This document shows, one piece after another, positions 26,410 to 34,839 of a stretch of DNA of 64,000 bases. The notes under the pieces are model-generated. The model saw only the letters and a program-made list of their open reading frames with translations, did not search any database and had not been told where the DNA came from. How positions within the stretch are numbered: position 1 is the stretch's first letter; every line of letters starts with the position of its first letter. This DNA is from Sphingomonas xinjiangensis (GTDB taxonomy: Bacteria > Pseudomonadota > Alphaproteobacteria > Sphingomonadales > Sphingomonadaceae): assembly GCF_014199255.1 (NCBI RefSeq), contig NZ_JACIJF010000005.1, positions 186,001 to 250,000 of the forward strand, in the 5' to 3' direction. The position numbers were made by a program, and so were the translations under genes.

Positions 26410-27541
26410 GAATCGCGCCGATCGTCGCCGCCGCGGCGCTTGTCCTCGCGGCTGCCCCGGCTTCGGCCGGGGCGGTACGCGACGTGAAAATGGAATTGCT
26501 CGCGCGCCGGCTGTTCCCGCTGCTGACCGCGCTTGCGGACAGTCCCGACAAGCTTGGCCCCGTCCGCGCGCGGCCCGAGATCGCCGCGATCCTTCAGGCA
26601 CGGCGATCCGCCCGCGCGGCCTGCGGCGACGACCTGTCCTGCATCGCGCAGGCGATGGTGTGGACCAAGAGCGACGCAGCGACGCTTTCCGCAGCGGTCA
26701 CGGGCAACGGCGCTGCCGCCCAGGCGGCGCGGGAGATCGGCGGGATCAACGTGATCCTGCGCACCTATGCGCTGGGTCAGTCGCCGAACTACCCGGAGAT
26801 CGACGGCGCCGGCACGCTCGATCCACAGGAAACCCGCGCTAGGCTTCAAGCCGCCCTCTGGCTTGCGGACGCGCCGCGCGAGGGCTCGCTTGCCGCGTTC
26901 GATCCCAGTGCCGAATTCGCACTGGCTCTACTCGACACCAACGACCGTACCGACGCGATCGGCTTCGAGCCGCTGGGCGAGGGCCTCAACGCGCCCGCGA
27001 TGCAGCGGGCCCGCAGCATCGACTGGAAACGGTACCGCTATACCGCGCTGATCGTCACCGGCGTCGGCCCAGAAGTGCCCGACATGCCGCTCAGTCCATT
27101 CGGCAAATATCATCTGCGGCTCGCGGCGGAGCGCGGCGACGCGGCGACGCGGCGTTCATCATCGTGACCGGCGGCCGCGCCCATCCCCGCGCCACAGGCT
27201 TCGTGGAAGCCGACGAGATGCGCGCCGCGCTGATCGATCGCTACAAGGTGCCCGCCGCAGCGATCGTGATCGAACCCTATGCGCGGCACACCACCACCAA
27301 CCTGCGCAACGCCACGCGGCTGCTGATGACGATGGGCGCGCCGCTTGGCCGAGACGCGCTGATCGTCTGCAATCCCGGGCAGAGCGCCAACCTCGCAAGC
27401 CCCCAATTCGCCGCGCGCAACATGGCGGAGCTGGGATATCAGCCCGGGCACGTCGGCCGGCGAATGTCGCCGACCGAGCTGGAGTTTCGCCCCTCGCCTG
27501 AGTCCGAGTGGATCGACCCGCGCGATCCCCTCGACCCCTGA
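26406..27541 (+). pseudogene. DUF218 (YdcF/ElyC-like) exported protein, frameshifted
   Basis: A GTG at 26406 overlapping the receptor 4 stop opens a signal peptide (APIVAAAALVLAAAPASA) and a frame that reaches TGA at 27165-27167. The next frame, from 27164 to 27541, carries the missing half: TGGRAHPRATGF.EADEMR and ARHTTTNLRNATRLL, the core of DUF218 proteins, an envelope family with poorly known roles. Two adjacent perfect copies of GACGCGGC (27138-27153) cause the break. Deleting one copy restores a continuous reading, RGDAAFIIVTGGRAHPR. So the gene is a recent frameshift allele, a slippage-switched gene, or a sequencing error. Intact it would encode about 375 residues. Confidence 0.75.
27138..27153 (+). 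repeat. 8-bp tandem duplication that breaks the DUF218 gene
   Basis: GACGCGGC occurs twice in direct succession; the preceding 8 bases (AGCGCGGC) are a near copy. The unit is not a multiple of three, so gain or loss of a copy shifts the frame. Confidence 0.85.
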
Positions 27542-27566
27542 CCCGCTCAACCTGACGGAGCTTCCA

Positions 27567-28556
27567 ATGCGCTCTTTCCTGCTTGCGACGATCGCCGCAC
27601 TGTCTCTTCCTCTCGCGCCTGCCTTTGCGCTTGCCTGGGGCGGCACCGCGCACGCGGTGATCGACCGCGCCGCCATTCGCGCAATCCCGGATGACGGACC
27701 CGTGTTTCTGCGACGTTATGCCGATTACATCGCCACCTCAGCATCGCTTCCCGACAGTTGGCGCGGCGACGCTGAGAACTTCTCGAAGATCGAGGAAGAC
27801 CCGAACCATGGCTGGTTCCGCGAACAGTTCACCTTCCTCAAGCCGATCCCGCGATCACGCTACGAATTCGTGCTGGCGCTGTTCAAGCAGCATGAGAAGA
27901 TCAAGGTGCGCGACCCCGCCACTGCGGCACGCACCAATGTTCGCTGGACCGGCACGCTGCCCTATGCGGCGATGGAAGCCTATCAGCGGCTGATCGTGTG
28001 CATGCGCCAGATCCGCCGCGCCCAGTCCGAGGGCGCCGACGCGTCGGTCCCCGAACAGCATTGCGCGTTCCAGGCGATCCGGCTGGGTCATTATATTGGC
28101 GACGGCGCCCAGCCCCTGCACGATTCAGTCAACAGCGATGGTTGGCGCGGCGCCAACCCGAACGGCTACACCACCGATCGTTCGATCCATGGCCGGTTCG
28201 AAAGCGCATTTGTAGATGGCATAGGCCTGACCGCGGATGACCTCGCCCCGCGGATCGGCGCCCCCGCCCGTCGCAGCGGTGACATGTTCGACGCAGTGCT
28301 CGCCTTCCTCGATAGCGCCGGCGACAAGATGGAAACGGTGTACAAGCTCGAAAAGCGTGCCCGTTTCGCCGACTTCGGCGACAAGGATGTCCGCGAACTC
28401 ATCTATACGCAGACCGCTGCGGGTGCGGCGATGCTGCGCGACATGCTGTGCCGAGCATGGGCGGAAAGTGCAGTGCCGTCAGCCCGGGTCGCGCCCGGTC
28501 CGCTCGACTTTTCCAATCCGCGCTTCAATCCGGAGACCGGCTCCGCGCCCGGCTAA
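27567..28556 (+). CDS. Secreted S1/P1-nuclease-like zinc phosphodiesterase
   Basis: A 329-residue protein whose signal peptide ends AFALA, so the mature chain begins WGGTAH: Trp1 and His6 are exactly the N-terminal zinc ligands of S1/P1 nucleases. Further ligands are in PDSW, NHGWF and GHYIGDGAQPLHDS (His, Asp and His in the H-x3-D-x5-H pattern). The last pair reads IHGRFE, so the usual Asp153 of P1 is a Glu. These enzymes cleave single-stranded nucleic acid and 3'-nucleotides; the related zinc phospholipase C is an alternative. It follows the DUF218 gene by 25 bases and overlaps the convergent transporter gene by 4. Confidence 0.8.
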   Translation: MRSFLLATIAALSLPLAPAFALAWGGTAHAVIDRAAIRAIPDDGPVFLRRYADYIATSASLPDSWRGDAENFSKIEEDPNHGWFREQFTFLKPIPRSRYEFVLALFKQHEKIKVRDPATAARTNVRWTGTLPYAAMEAYQRLIVCMRQIRRAQSEGADASVPEQHCAFQAIRLGHYIGDGAQPLHDSVNSDGWRGANPNGYTTDRSIHGRFESAFVDGIGLTADDLAPRIGAPARRSGDMFDAVLAFLDSAGDKMETVYKLEKRARFADFGDKDVRELIYTQTAAGAAMLRDMLCRAWAESAVPSARVAPGPLDFSNPRFNPETGSAPG

Positions 28557-29947
28557 AGCGTTCCGCGGCGCCCGAGTGCGGCGACCGCACGTGCATGGCG
28601 GCGATGCCCGATATCGAAGCGGCGCAGCACCAGCATCGCGCCGATGCAGCCGGCTAGCGGAACGCCCAAGCCCATTGCCGCCATGCCCAGCCGGACCGGC
28701 TCCGCCTGCACCTGGGCCGGCACATAGCCAAGCCAGCCCAGCGACCAGCCGATCAGCACGCTGCCCGCCGCGCCGCTCGCCTTCACCGCGACCAGATAGC
28801 CTGCGAACAGCCCTGTCTCCATACGCCGCTTGTGCCGCAGGGCGATGAAATCAACGCTGTCGGCAAGTAGCCCCCAAGGCAGCATGAACACGCTGGCAAA
28901 GCCGAAGCCGATCAACGCCGCACATATAGGCAGCACGTCGGGCCGCCCCAGGCAAATCCCGAACAGCACTAGCCCCACCCCACTTACTCCATGCCCCGCG
29001 GCGAGCAGCGGGCTCTTGTCGAAGCGGCCGGTCAGCGCGGTCCAGGCAAGCACCCCGGCAAACTGCCCCGCCGTCATTGCGAGCAGCATGGTGCGGGCCA
29101 GATCAGGGCGATCCAGCAGATAAGTGGACAGGTAAAGCAGCATCCGTCCGAAGGTGGGCATCGCCAAGCCCGTGATCAGCGCGATCAGCAGCATGCCGAT
29201 CACCAGCGGGTCGCGTAACGGAATGTCTATCCCGTCCCGGCTCGCTGCCAAAGCAGCGGGTGCGGAGCTCCGTCCGATCACAGAACTGAGGATCATCGTG
29301 ACGATGAACAGTGCGCCGGCGATCGTGCCGATCAGCGCCAAGGTGTCGAACGCATTCTCGTGGCCTGCCCGCTGCACCAGCGGCGTCAGAACTGCGGCGA
29401 CCGCAAGCGACGCGGCGGTACTGAACAGCAACCGATATCCCGAAACACGTCCCCGCGCGCGGCTATCGCTGGTAAGTTGAGCCATCAGCGCGTTGTGCGG
29501 GACGTCGATCACCGCATAGGCGCCGCGGAATGCCAGCAGCGCACCCGCCAATATCGCCCAGTGCGTCACGCCCCAAACCGGCAGTGCATAGAGCGCGGCA
29601 AAGGCGGTGCCGCACGGCACGGCGCCGACCACCACGACCCAGCGGTAGTCGCGCCCGAAGCGGCGCAGGCGGAGGACCAGCTTCGCGGCGAGCAGGTCGA
29701 AGGCTAAATCTCCGGCAACCGCCACCAGCATCAGCGTACCCGCCGCCGCCGCGCTAAGGCCCAGCAGATCGGTCAGCAGGAACAACATCGTCAGATCGGC
29801 CCCGGCGAACGCCAGTCCCTTGCCGAAATTGCCGCACGCATAAGCGAACAGCCGCGCCTCGGACGCAGCATGCGCAAATACGCCGGCCACCTTGAAGGAC
29901 ATGCGTCGAAGGTATCGGGAAGTCGCGATTGCGTGCGTTACCATCAT
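28553..29947 (-). CDS. GPH-type (MelB-like) sugar:cation symporter, MFS
   Basis: The protein has up to 464 residues and about twelve hydrophobic helices. The opening ARLFAYACGNFGKGLAFAGADLTMLFLLTDLLG is typical of glycoside-pentoside-hexuronide symporters, as is GRDYRWVVVVGAVPCG. Such carriers bring xylosides, melibiose or hexuronides across the inner membrane. It would suit the final uptake of sugars made by the enzymes at 12-22 kb, or ligands of receptor 4. The start is uncertain: ATGs at 29947 and 29902 both lack a clear ribosome-binding site. Its 3' end overlaps the convergent nuclease gene by 4 bases. Confidence 0.83.
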   Translation of the reverse strand: MMVTHAIATSRYLRRMSFKVAGVFAHAASEARLFAYACGNFGKGLAFAGADLTMLFLLTDLLGLSAAAAGTLMLVAVAGDLAFDLLAAKLVLRLRRFGRDYRWVVVVGAVPCGTAFAALYALPVWGVTHWAILAGALLAFRGAYAVIDVPHNALMAQLTSDSRARGRVSGYRLLFSTAASLAVAAVLTPLVQRAGHENAFDTLALIGTIAGALFIVTMILSSVIGRSSAPAALAASRDGIDIPLRDPLVIGMLLIALITGLAMPTFGRMLLYLSTYLLDRPDLARTMLLAMTAGQFAGVLAWTALTGRFDKSPLLAAGHGVSGVGLVLFGICLGRPDVLPICAALIGFGFASVFMLPWGLLADSVDFIALRHKRRMETGLFAGYLVAVKASGAAGSVLIGWSLGWLGYVPAQVQAEPVRLGMAAMGLGVPLAGCIGAMLVLRRFDIGHRRHARAVAALGRRGTL

Positions 29948-30276
29948 GCGCTGTCAGCCGGAGGAACTTGCGCGGCTACCGGGACAACATTGCAATGATG
30001 CTACGCAAGCCGCCCGGTCGGAAGCGCGCGCCATGCTGCGCCGGAGCAAAGGATCGAAGCCGCCTAGCTGACTGATGGCGGCGGCTTCCAAGCCGAGCCG
30101 AACCGCGACACCTTAGCACCGTGCGGCTTGGCTCTTCTCTCGAGCGGCAGCGAAGTCACTGCCTGCCTGTCGTCGCGGCAACAGCCGTTGTTCGCGATTG
30201 TACGCGCCAAGCAGCCCATCCTCTTCCGACGTATAGCCGATGACAGCAACGTCCTCTGCGGCCTCGCGCCGCAGGC
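29948..30276. other. Gene-free stretch before the receptor remnant
   Basis: No supported gene. It holds the upstream region of the GPH symporter (minus strand) and sequence that may be more of the decayed receptor, but I cannot recognise further receptor motifs in any frame. Confidence 0.4.
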
Positions 30277-30492
30277 GACCAGCTGCGCCGGCTGCTCAAG
30301 ATCGTCACGACTTACGAGTTGCCAAGCGTGTTCGAAGGACTGACGATCGGCGGCGGCATCAACTATCGCGGCCAAGTCTATTGGGGCAGCGATAAGCCAG
30401 TGACGAGCGCGGCCTTCGGTTCCGAAGTTCCTTCCAAGGAAAGCGGCGGATCGTTACACATCAATACCGTTGCGACCCATGATCGCTGCTAA
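30277..30492 (+). pseudogene. C-terminal remnant of a TonB-dependent siderophore-type receptor
   Basis: A 71-codon stretch without a start reads DQLRRLLKIVTTYELP then FEGLTIGGGINYRGQVYWG, which is the pattern of the last barrel strands of siderophore receptors (family pattern: TTY.LPG....LT.GGG.NW.G). It ends at TAA 30490-30492. Upstream an in-frame stop lies at 30241-30243 and no further receptor sequence is seen. The end overlaps the 3' end of the LacI gene on the other strand. It is best read as a relic of a deleted receptor gene. Confidence 0.5.
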
Positions 30493-31585
30493 TGGTCGAG
30501 CCGCGTCTTGCAGGGGAGGTACAGTCAACGCGGGTCGGGTTTCTCGGAACTGTGGTCGACATTCGGATCGCTATCTTGGCGGGAATTGCAGGGCTGTCGC
30601 CTACATCCTTTCCTCCCCGCTCGGCTATGATCAGTTCCGCGGCGCGCGCGCTTACCTCCGCGATAGGTTGGACTATGGCAGTGAGCGGCGGATGGTTGAA
30701 GCGCACGATCGGCGTGTCGTCAAAGCTGATGACAGAGAGATCGTCGGGAACGCTCAGCCCCATCTCGCGTGCGACAAAGAGTGTTGCCATCGCCATCTGA
30801 TCGTTGCTGGCGATGATGGCTGTGGGTGGTTGTGGGCCCGCCAGGAGCTGGCGGGCAGCGCTCAGGCCAGAGCCGTAGCTGAAGTCGCCGTGCGCCAGCA
30901 TCTGCTCGCAACTGAATTGAGCCTGCGCCATCGCGGCACGCCAGCCAGCGATCCGCCATGAGCTCAATTCATACTCAGGCGAACCCGCGATCAGTGCGAT
31001 CTGGCGATGACCAAGCTCAATCAAATGCTCGGTCGCCAATTGCGCCGCATCGTGGTCGCCCATCGTCAAGGCAAAGCCGGGTCCCTCAGCAAGCGATCCG
31101 ATCCGAACGAAGCTTATGCCCTGTTGAGCCAGCAAGCCGGTGATTAGAGGATTCTGAGAGTGCGGCGGCGTGAGGATAACACCATCCGGACGCAGCGCTG
31201 CGATGGCAGCGAGTAATTCACGCTCGATATGATCGCTGTGCGTGTCGACCAGCTCGACGATCACGCGGTACCCGTGCGGCGCGCAGGCGAGCATGCTGCC
31301 GAGCAGCATCTGGTCCACCCAGTCGGTGCCCTGGCGCGCACGCCAGTCGGCGATGGTGCGCTCGCGATCGTTCAACGCCAGGATCAGATAAGAGCGCGAT
31401 CCGCTCATCCGCTGCGCCGCGATCGAAGGTACATAGCCCAGCCGATCGATCGACGCCTGAACCCGGTCGACCATCTCGGCGCGAACATTAGGTTCCTTGT
31501 TGATCACGCGGCTGACGGTCTGAAGCGACACGCCCGCATCCGCCGCGACGTGCTTGATCGTTACCGCCTGACGGTGCCGCGCCAT
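30461..31585 (-). CDS. LacI-family transcriptional repressor
   Basis: A 374-residue regulator with the LacI helix-turn-helix (TIKHVAADAGVSLQTVSRVIN, residues 9-29, shown in full family form) and hinge (SIAAQRMSG), then a periplasmic-binding-like sugar domain ending in DDLSVISFDDTPIVRFNHPPLTA. AGAGGAAAGG precedes the ATG. It is the last gene of the receptor 3 unit, 16 bases after the second halogenase gene, so it is probably autoregulated. The AACGTT palindromes upstream of receptor 3 are its likely operators. The C-terminus runs about 25 residues past the usual end into DNA shared with the receptor remnant, suggesting the original stop was lost by rearrangement. Confidence 0.93.
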   Translation of the reverse strand: MARHRQAVTIKHVAADAGVSLQTVSRVINKEPNVRAEMVDRVQASIDRLGYVPSIAAQRMSGSRSYLILALNDRERTIADWRARQGTDWVDQMLLGSMLACAPHGYRVIVELVDTHSDHIERELLAAIAALRPDGVILTPPHSQNPLITGLLAQQGISFVRIGSLAEGPGFALTMGDHDAAQLATEHLIELGHRQIALIAGSPEYELSSWRIAGWRAAMAQAQFSCEQMLAHGDFSYGSGLSAARQLLAGPQPPTAIIASNDQMAMATLFVAREMGLSVPDDLSVISFDDTPIVRFNHPPLTAIVQPIAEVSARAAELIIAERGGKDVGDSPAIPAKIAIRMSTTVPRNPTRVDCTSPARRGSTISSDHGSQRY

Positions 31586-31601
31586 CGCGCCTTTCCTCTA
31601 A

Positions 31602-33101
31602 TCACGCCGCCCGCGCGCCGGTGCCGTCGCAATAGCGCGCGACATAGGTGGCGTGGTCGGGGAGTTGCGACACCGTGCGCGCGACATTCTCGCGGAGCGT
31701 CGCAAGAAGCGTATCCAGTTCCTCGTCGCGCAGCTTTTCCGCGATGGGGTGACGGGCGCGTGGCATGATCCCCTGCCCCATCATCACCTGCACCCAACTA
31801 TTTTCGGCGAATAGCTCGTCATTCTTGCGGAACACGCGGCCCGTCTCTCGGAACAGCTCGATCTTTTGCGAAAGCGTGTCAGGCACTGGCATATCCGAGA
31901 CATAACGCCAAAACGCGCTGTCGCGCTGCTGCGTCACTTTATAGTGCAGGATCAGGAAATCGCGGATCTGCAGCATTTCCTGCATCTGCTGATCGTTGAA
32001 CTCCTCGATGTCGCGCGCGCTGATCTCGCGTAGCGGCATCATCCGCAACAGGCGCAGGATCGCGCGTTGGATCAGATGGATGCTGGTCGATTCCAGCGGC
32101 TCCATGAAGCCGCCGGACAGGCCGATGGCCACCACGTTGCGGTGCCATTGCCGCCGCCGTGCGCCCGCGCCGAAACGCAGGAAGTTGGGCTCCACGATCG
32201 TCTTGCCTTCGATGTTGCCGAGCAGCCGTTCGAGCGCGTCATCCTTGTCGAGATAGCGGCTGCAATACACGATGCCGTTGCCCACCCGGCTTTGCAGGGG
32301 AATGCGCCACTGCCAGCCGGCATCATGAGTCATGGCGCGCGTATAGGGAGCCGCAGGTCGAACGCTTTCCGTCTGGATGGCAATCGCCGCATCGCAGGGA
32401 AGGTAGTGCGTCCAATCGTCATGGCCGGCATGAAGCGCTCCTTCGATCAGCAGCGCGCGAAAACCGGTGCAGTCGAGGAAGAGATCGCCTTCGACCCGTT
32501 CGCCCGAATCTAGGCGCAGCGCGGCGACATCACCGCGCTCCGGGTGCAGTTCGACTTGCGCGATCTTGCCTTCGATGCGGCGAGCGCCGTCGCCTTCCGC
32601 CAGATTGCGCAGGAACTTGGCGTATAGCCCTGAGTCGAGCTGATACGCATAGTTCATCCGGTCGTCGGGTAGATGCGCGAATTTGTTCTGCAGTGCGGCA
32701 GTTAGCTCCAAGCAATATTCGTCATAGGGCGCAACGTGTCCAAGTTCACGGCCACGCAGCCAGAAATGCTGAAACCCCGCCGCCCAATGATCCTTGCCGG
32801 TGTTGCCGAAGCTGTGAAAATACTGGTCACTGCCATCCTTCCACCCGTCGAACAGGATCCCGAGCTTGAACGTCGCCTGGGTGGCCCGCATGAACTCGGC
32901 TTCGTTGATGCCCATCAAACGGTTGAAGGTCACCAAGGGCGGAATGGTGGATTCGCCCACACCAATCGTGCCGATCGCTTCGGACTCGACCAGGGTCAGT
33001 TCGACCGCGCGGCCCATAGTCCGCGCAATCGCCGCGGCTGCCATCCACCCGGCGGTGCCGCCGCCGGCGACCACGACTCGGCGCACGCCTTGTGCGTTCA
33101 T
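31602..33101 (-). CDS. Flavin-dependent tryptophan-halogenase family protein B (cassette 2)
   Basis: A 499-residue halogenase-family protein with FAD motif GGGTAGW (residues 13-19), catalytic Lys79 (ATFKLG), WxWxIP as WQWRIP, and the acid in FMEPLESTSIHL. It is the counterpart of the cassette 1 enzyme; the two share the GVGESTIP and GNG(I/L)V segments. The ATG overlaps the stop of the cupin gene (ATGA). It should need FADH2 from a reductase encoded elsewhere. The substrate is unknown; its constant pairing with SapC and cupin proteins behind a TonB receptor argues for one shared pathway. Confidence 0.9.
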   Translation of the reverse strand: MNAQGVRRVVVAGGGTAGWMAAAAIARTMGRAVELTLVESEAIGTIGVGESTIPPLVTFNRLMGINEAEFMRATQATFKLGILFDGWKDGSDQYFHSFGNTGKDHWAAGFQHFWLRGRELGHVAPYDEYCLELTAALQNKFAHLPDDRMNYAYQLDSGLYAKFLRNLAEGDGARRIEGKIAQVELHPERGDVAALRLDSGERVEGDLFLDCTGFRALLIEGALHAGHDDWTHYLPCDAAIAIQTESVRPAAPYTRAMTHDAGWQWRIPLQSRVGNGIVYCSRYLDKDDALERLLGNIEGKTIVEPNFLRFGAGARRRQWHRNVVAIGLSGGFMEPLESTSIHLIQRAILRLLRMMPLREISARDIEEFNDQQMQEMLQIRDFLILHYKVTQQRDSAFWRYVSDMPVPDTLSQKIELFRETGRVFRKNDELFAENSWVQVMMGQGIMPRARHPIAEKLRDEELDTLLATLRENVARTVSQLPDHATYVARYCDGTGARAA

Positions 33102-34129
33102 CGGCTGAGCTGCCGCAGCAGAAACGCGCGGATGCGCCCTGCGCTCTCGGGCGTTAGGGGTGCGAGCACGCTGCGTCCTTCCTCCGGAATATGACCGACG
33201 GTCTGATCGCCATTGTTGAACACGTAATAATCGAAAACCTCGCGCCAGTGCTGTTTCTCATGCTGCGGCAGATCGCGGATGGTCATGATGGCATGATTCA
33301 GCGCCTCCTGAGGCTGCCCCATCCAGCGCGGCGTTTCGCGCCACCAATAATTGACCAGCACGTTGAACGGCTCGAGCCCCTCGACATGGTGCCACCACAT
33401 CGGCGGGATGTAGATCGCGTCCCCCGGCGCCAGTTCAGCGACCAGTGCATGACCCATCGCTTCGGCGAAACGCGGATGCCGATCGAGGTCGGGGTTGTGG
33501 AAGTCGACCATTGAGATGGCGCGGCCGGCCGGTGTGTTGTCGATCGGCCCCAAATAGAGGTTGCAGAACTGTTCGGGCGGAAACAGCGTGAAGCGTCGGC
33601 GCCCCGCCGCGACACAGGCCAGGTTCTGCGGGAAATCATTGTGGGCCGCGATGCGCGTCCGCGTCCCCATCCAGATGCTCGCAAGCACGCTATGGTCGCC
33701 AAGATCGACCTGATTGGCTTCATGCAGTCCCGCAAAGAACTGATGGATGTCGATGGAAGCGAGGTAGAGCGGCGCCGCCTCAGGGTTGCCCGCCTCCGCA
33801 TCGATTCGAGCAAACACGTCTTCCAGCTTGGCGTGGGCCATGCGGAAGTTCATGCGCATCGTCTGATCGTAGAACAGCCGCCCGTCACCCCTCGGTTCGC
33901 CGACCGATACGGCGAAGGGAACATCGCGCCGGAACCGCAGCAGGTAATCGCGCGCAGCCTTCCCGGACTGCCGCCCAGCCTCGACCAAGGGCCAGTCCGC
34001 CACAAGTCCGCGAACCACAAAGGGCTCGGTGGCACCCCATAACGCCGCATTGAGCGCCTCGCTCCCGGCAACAACAATCTCGCGAAGAGGGGCAGCAGCG
34101 GCCAAATGGTGCGGATCGGCCTCAGCCAT
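33098..34129 (-). CDS. JmjC/PASS1-like cupin oxygenase (cassette 2)
   Basis: A 343-residue cupin_8 protein equivalent to the one in cassette 1. The metal ligands are His and Asp of AHNDFPQN and the distal His of PPMWWHHVEGL; the core NLACVAAGRRRFTLFPPEQ is nearly the same in both. It is expected to be an Fe(II)-dependent dioxygenase or hydroxylase acting in the cytosol. It overlaps the SapC gene by 8 bases and the halogenase B gene by 4, so translation is coupled. Confidence 0.87.
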   Translation of the reverse strand: MAEADPHHLAAAAPLREIVVAGSEALNAALWGATEPFVVRGLVADWPLVEAGRQSGKAARDYLLRFRRDVPFAVSVGEPRGDGRLFYDQTMRMNFRMAHAKLEDVFARIDAEAGNPEAAPLYLASIDIHQFFAGLHEANQVDLGDHSVLASIWMGTRTRIAAHNDFPQNLACVAAGRRRFTLFPPEQFCNLYLGPIDNTPAGRAISMVDFHNPDLDRHPRFAEAMGHALVAELAPGDAIYIPPMWWHHVEGLEPFNVLVNYWWRETPRWMGQPQEALNHAIMTIRDLPQHEKQHWREVFDYYVFNNGDQTVGHIPEEGRSVLAPLTPESAGRIRAFLLRQLSR

Positions 34130-34838
34130 GGCGCAGCCGCCGGTTCCTGCGCTCGATCAGGGCGCCCAGATTGGCAAGCGAGGCGATCGCCATGAACATG
34201 GGCATGAGGTGCCCGGCCTGGTGCAGTTCACCGAGCGCCGTGGAGTCGAGCGCACGAACCTTTTCCTCATCCACAACATGGAAGCCGACCAGCCTGTTGG
34301 TAGACCCGTCTTCCAGTGTGACCTCAAGCGTCAGCGGCTCGAACAAGTCAAACCGGTCGAGCGCAGCAAAGAAGTCTGCGGCGCGCTGATAGCCAATGTC
34401 CAGGCTCCCGAGTTGCTCTGCCACTGCGTCCAGATACGGCGTGGGACGACCGAACTCGTCGAACACCCGAACGCCTTCGCCCGCCGCGATACGGGGGCTG
34501 TCCAAATCGACATGCACCTGCTTGGCGTCGGATCCGCTTGCCGCCCCACCAATCAGGAAGGGCTGGATTTCCATTGCGAGCGGCCGATATGCTGCATCCC
34601 ATCGCCCGCCGTCCAGGAACAGGTTCTCCCCTTCTTCGAACCCGAACAGCGCGACTGCGTTGAAGCCGTCACGCTCACGGCCGCGCTGGAACAAAATGGG
34701 GTACAGGTTCTGCACCCGGCGGAACTCGTCGGGCACGGTGATGCAGCTCATCACATCGTCGCCAAAGGCGGCTCCTCGCTGGGTATGGACGCGCAGGTCG
34801 CGGTGATCTTCGATGGTCAGAAGCGTGTGATTGGCCAT
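34122..34838 (-). CDS. SapC family protein (cassette 2)
   Basis: A 238-residue SapC-family protein with the landmarks YPILFQRG, ENLFLDGGRW and DLDSPRIAAGEG, matching the cassette 1 protein in order and spacing. No export signal is seen. It lies one base after the halogenase C gene and 8 bases into the cupin gene. SapC proteins have no proven activity; their strict company here suggests a scaffold or substrate-presenting role for the halogenase or cupin (inference). Confidence 0.85.
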   Translation of the reverse strand: MANHTLLTIEDHRDLRVHTQRGAAFGDDVMSCITVPDEFRRVQNLYPILFQRGRERDGFNAVALFGFEEGENLFLDGGRWDAAYRPLAMEIQPFLIGGAASGSDAKQVHVDLDSPRIAAGEGVRVFDEFGRPTPYLDAVAEQLGSLDIGYQRAADFFAALDRFDLFEPLTLEVTLEDGSTNRLVGFHVVDEEKVRALDSTALGELHQAGHLMPMFMAIASLANLGALIERRNRRLRHG

Positions 34839-34839
34839 G

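Noticed and set aside
30461-31585. This LacI protein as regulator of the TAGCG boxes at 5-21 kb
   Set aside because: The palindromes upstream of its own operon have a different core (AACGTT) and no TAGCG box occurs there, so a separate regulator is more likely.
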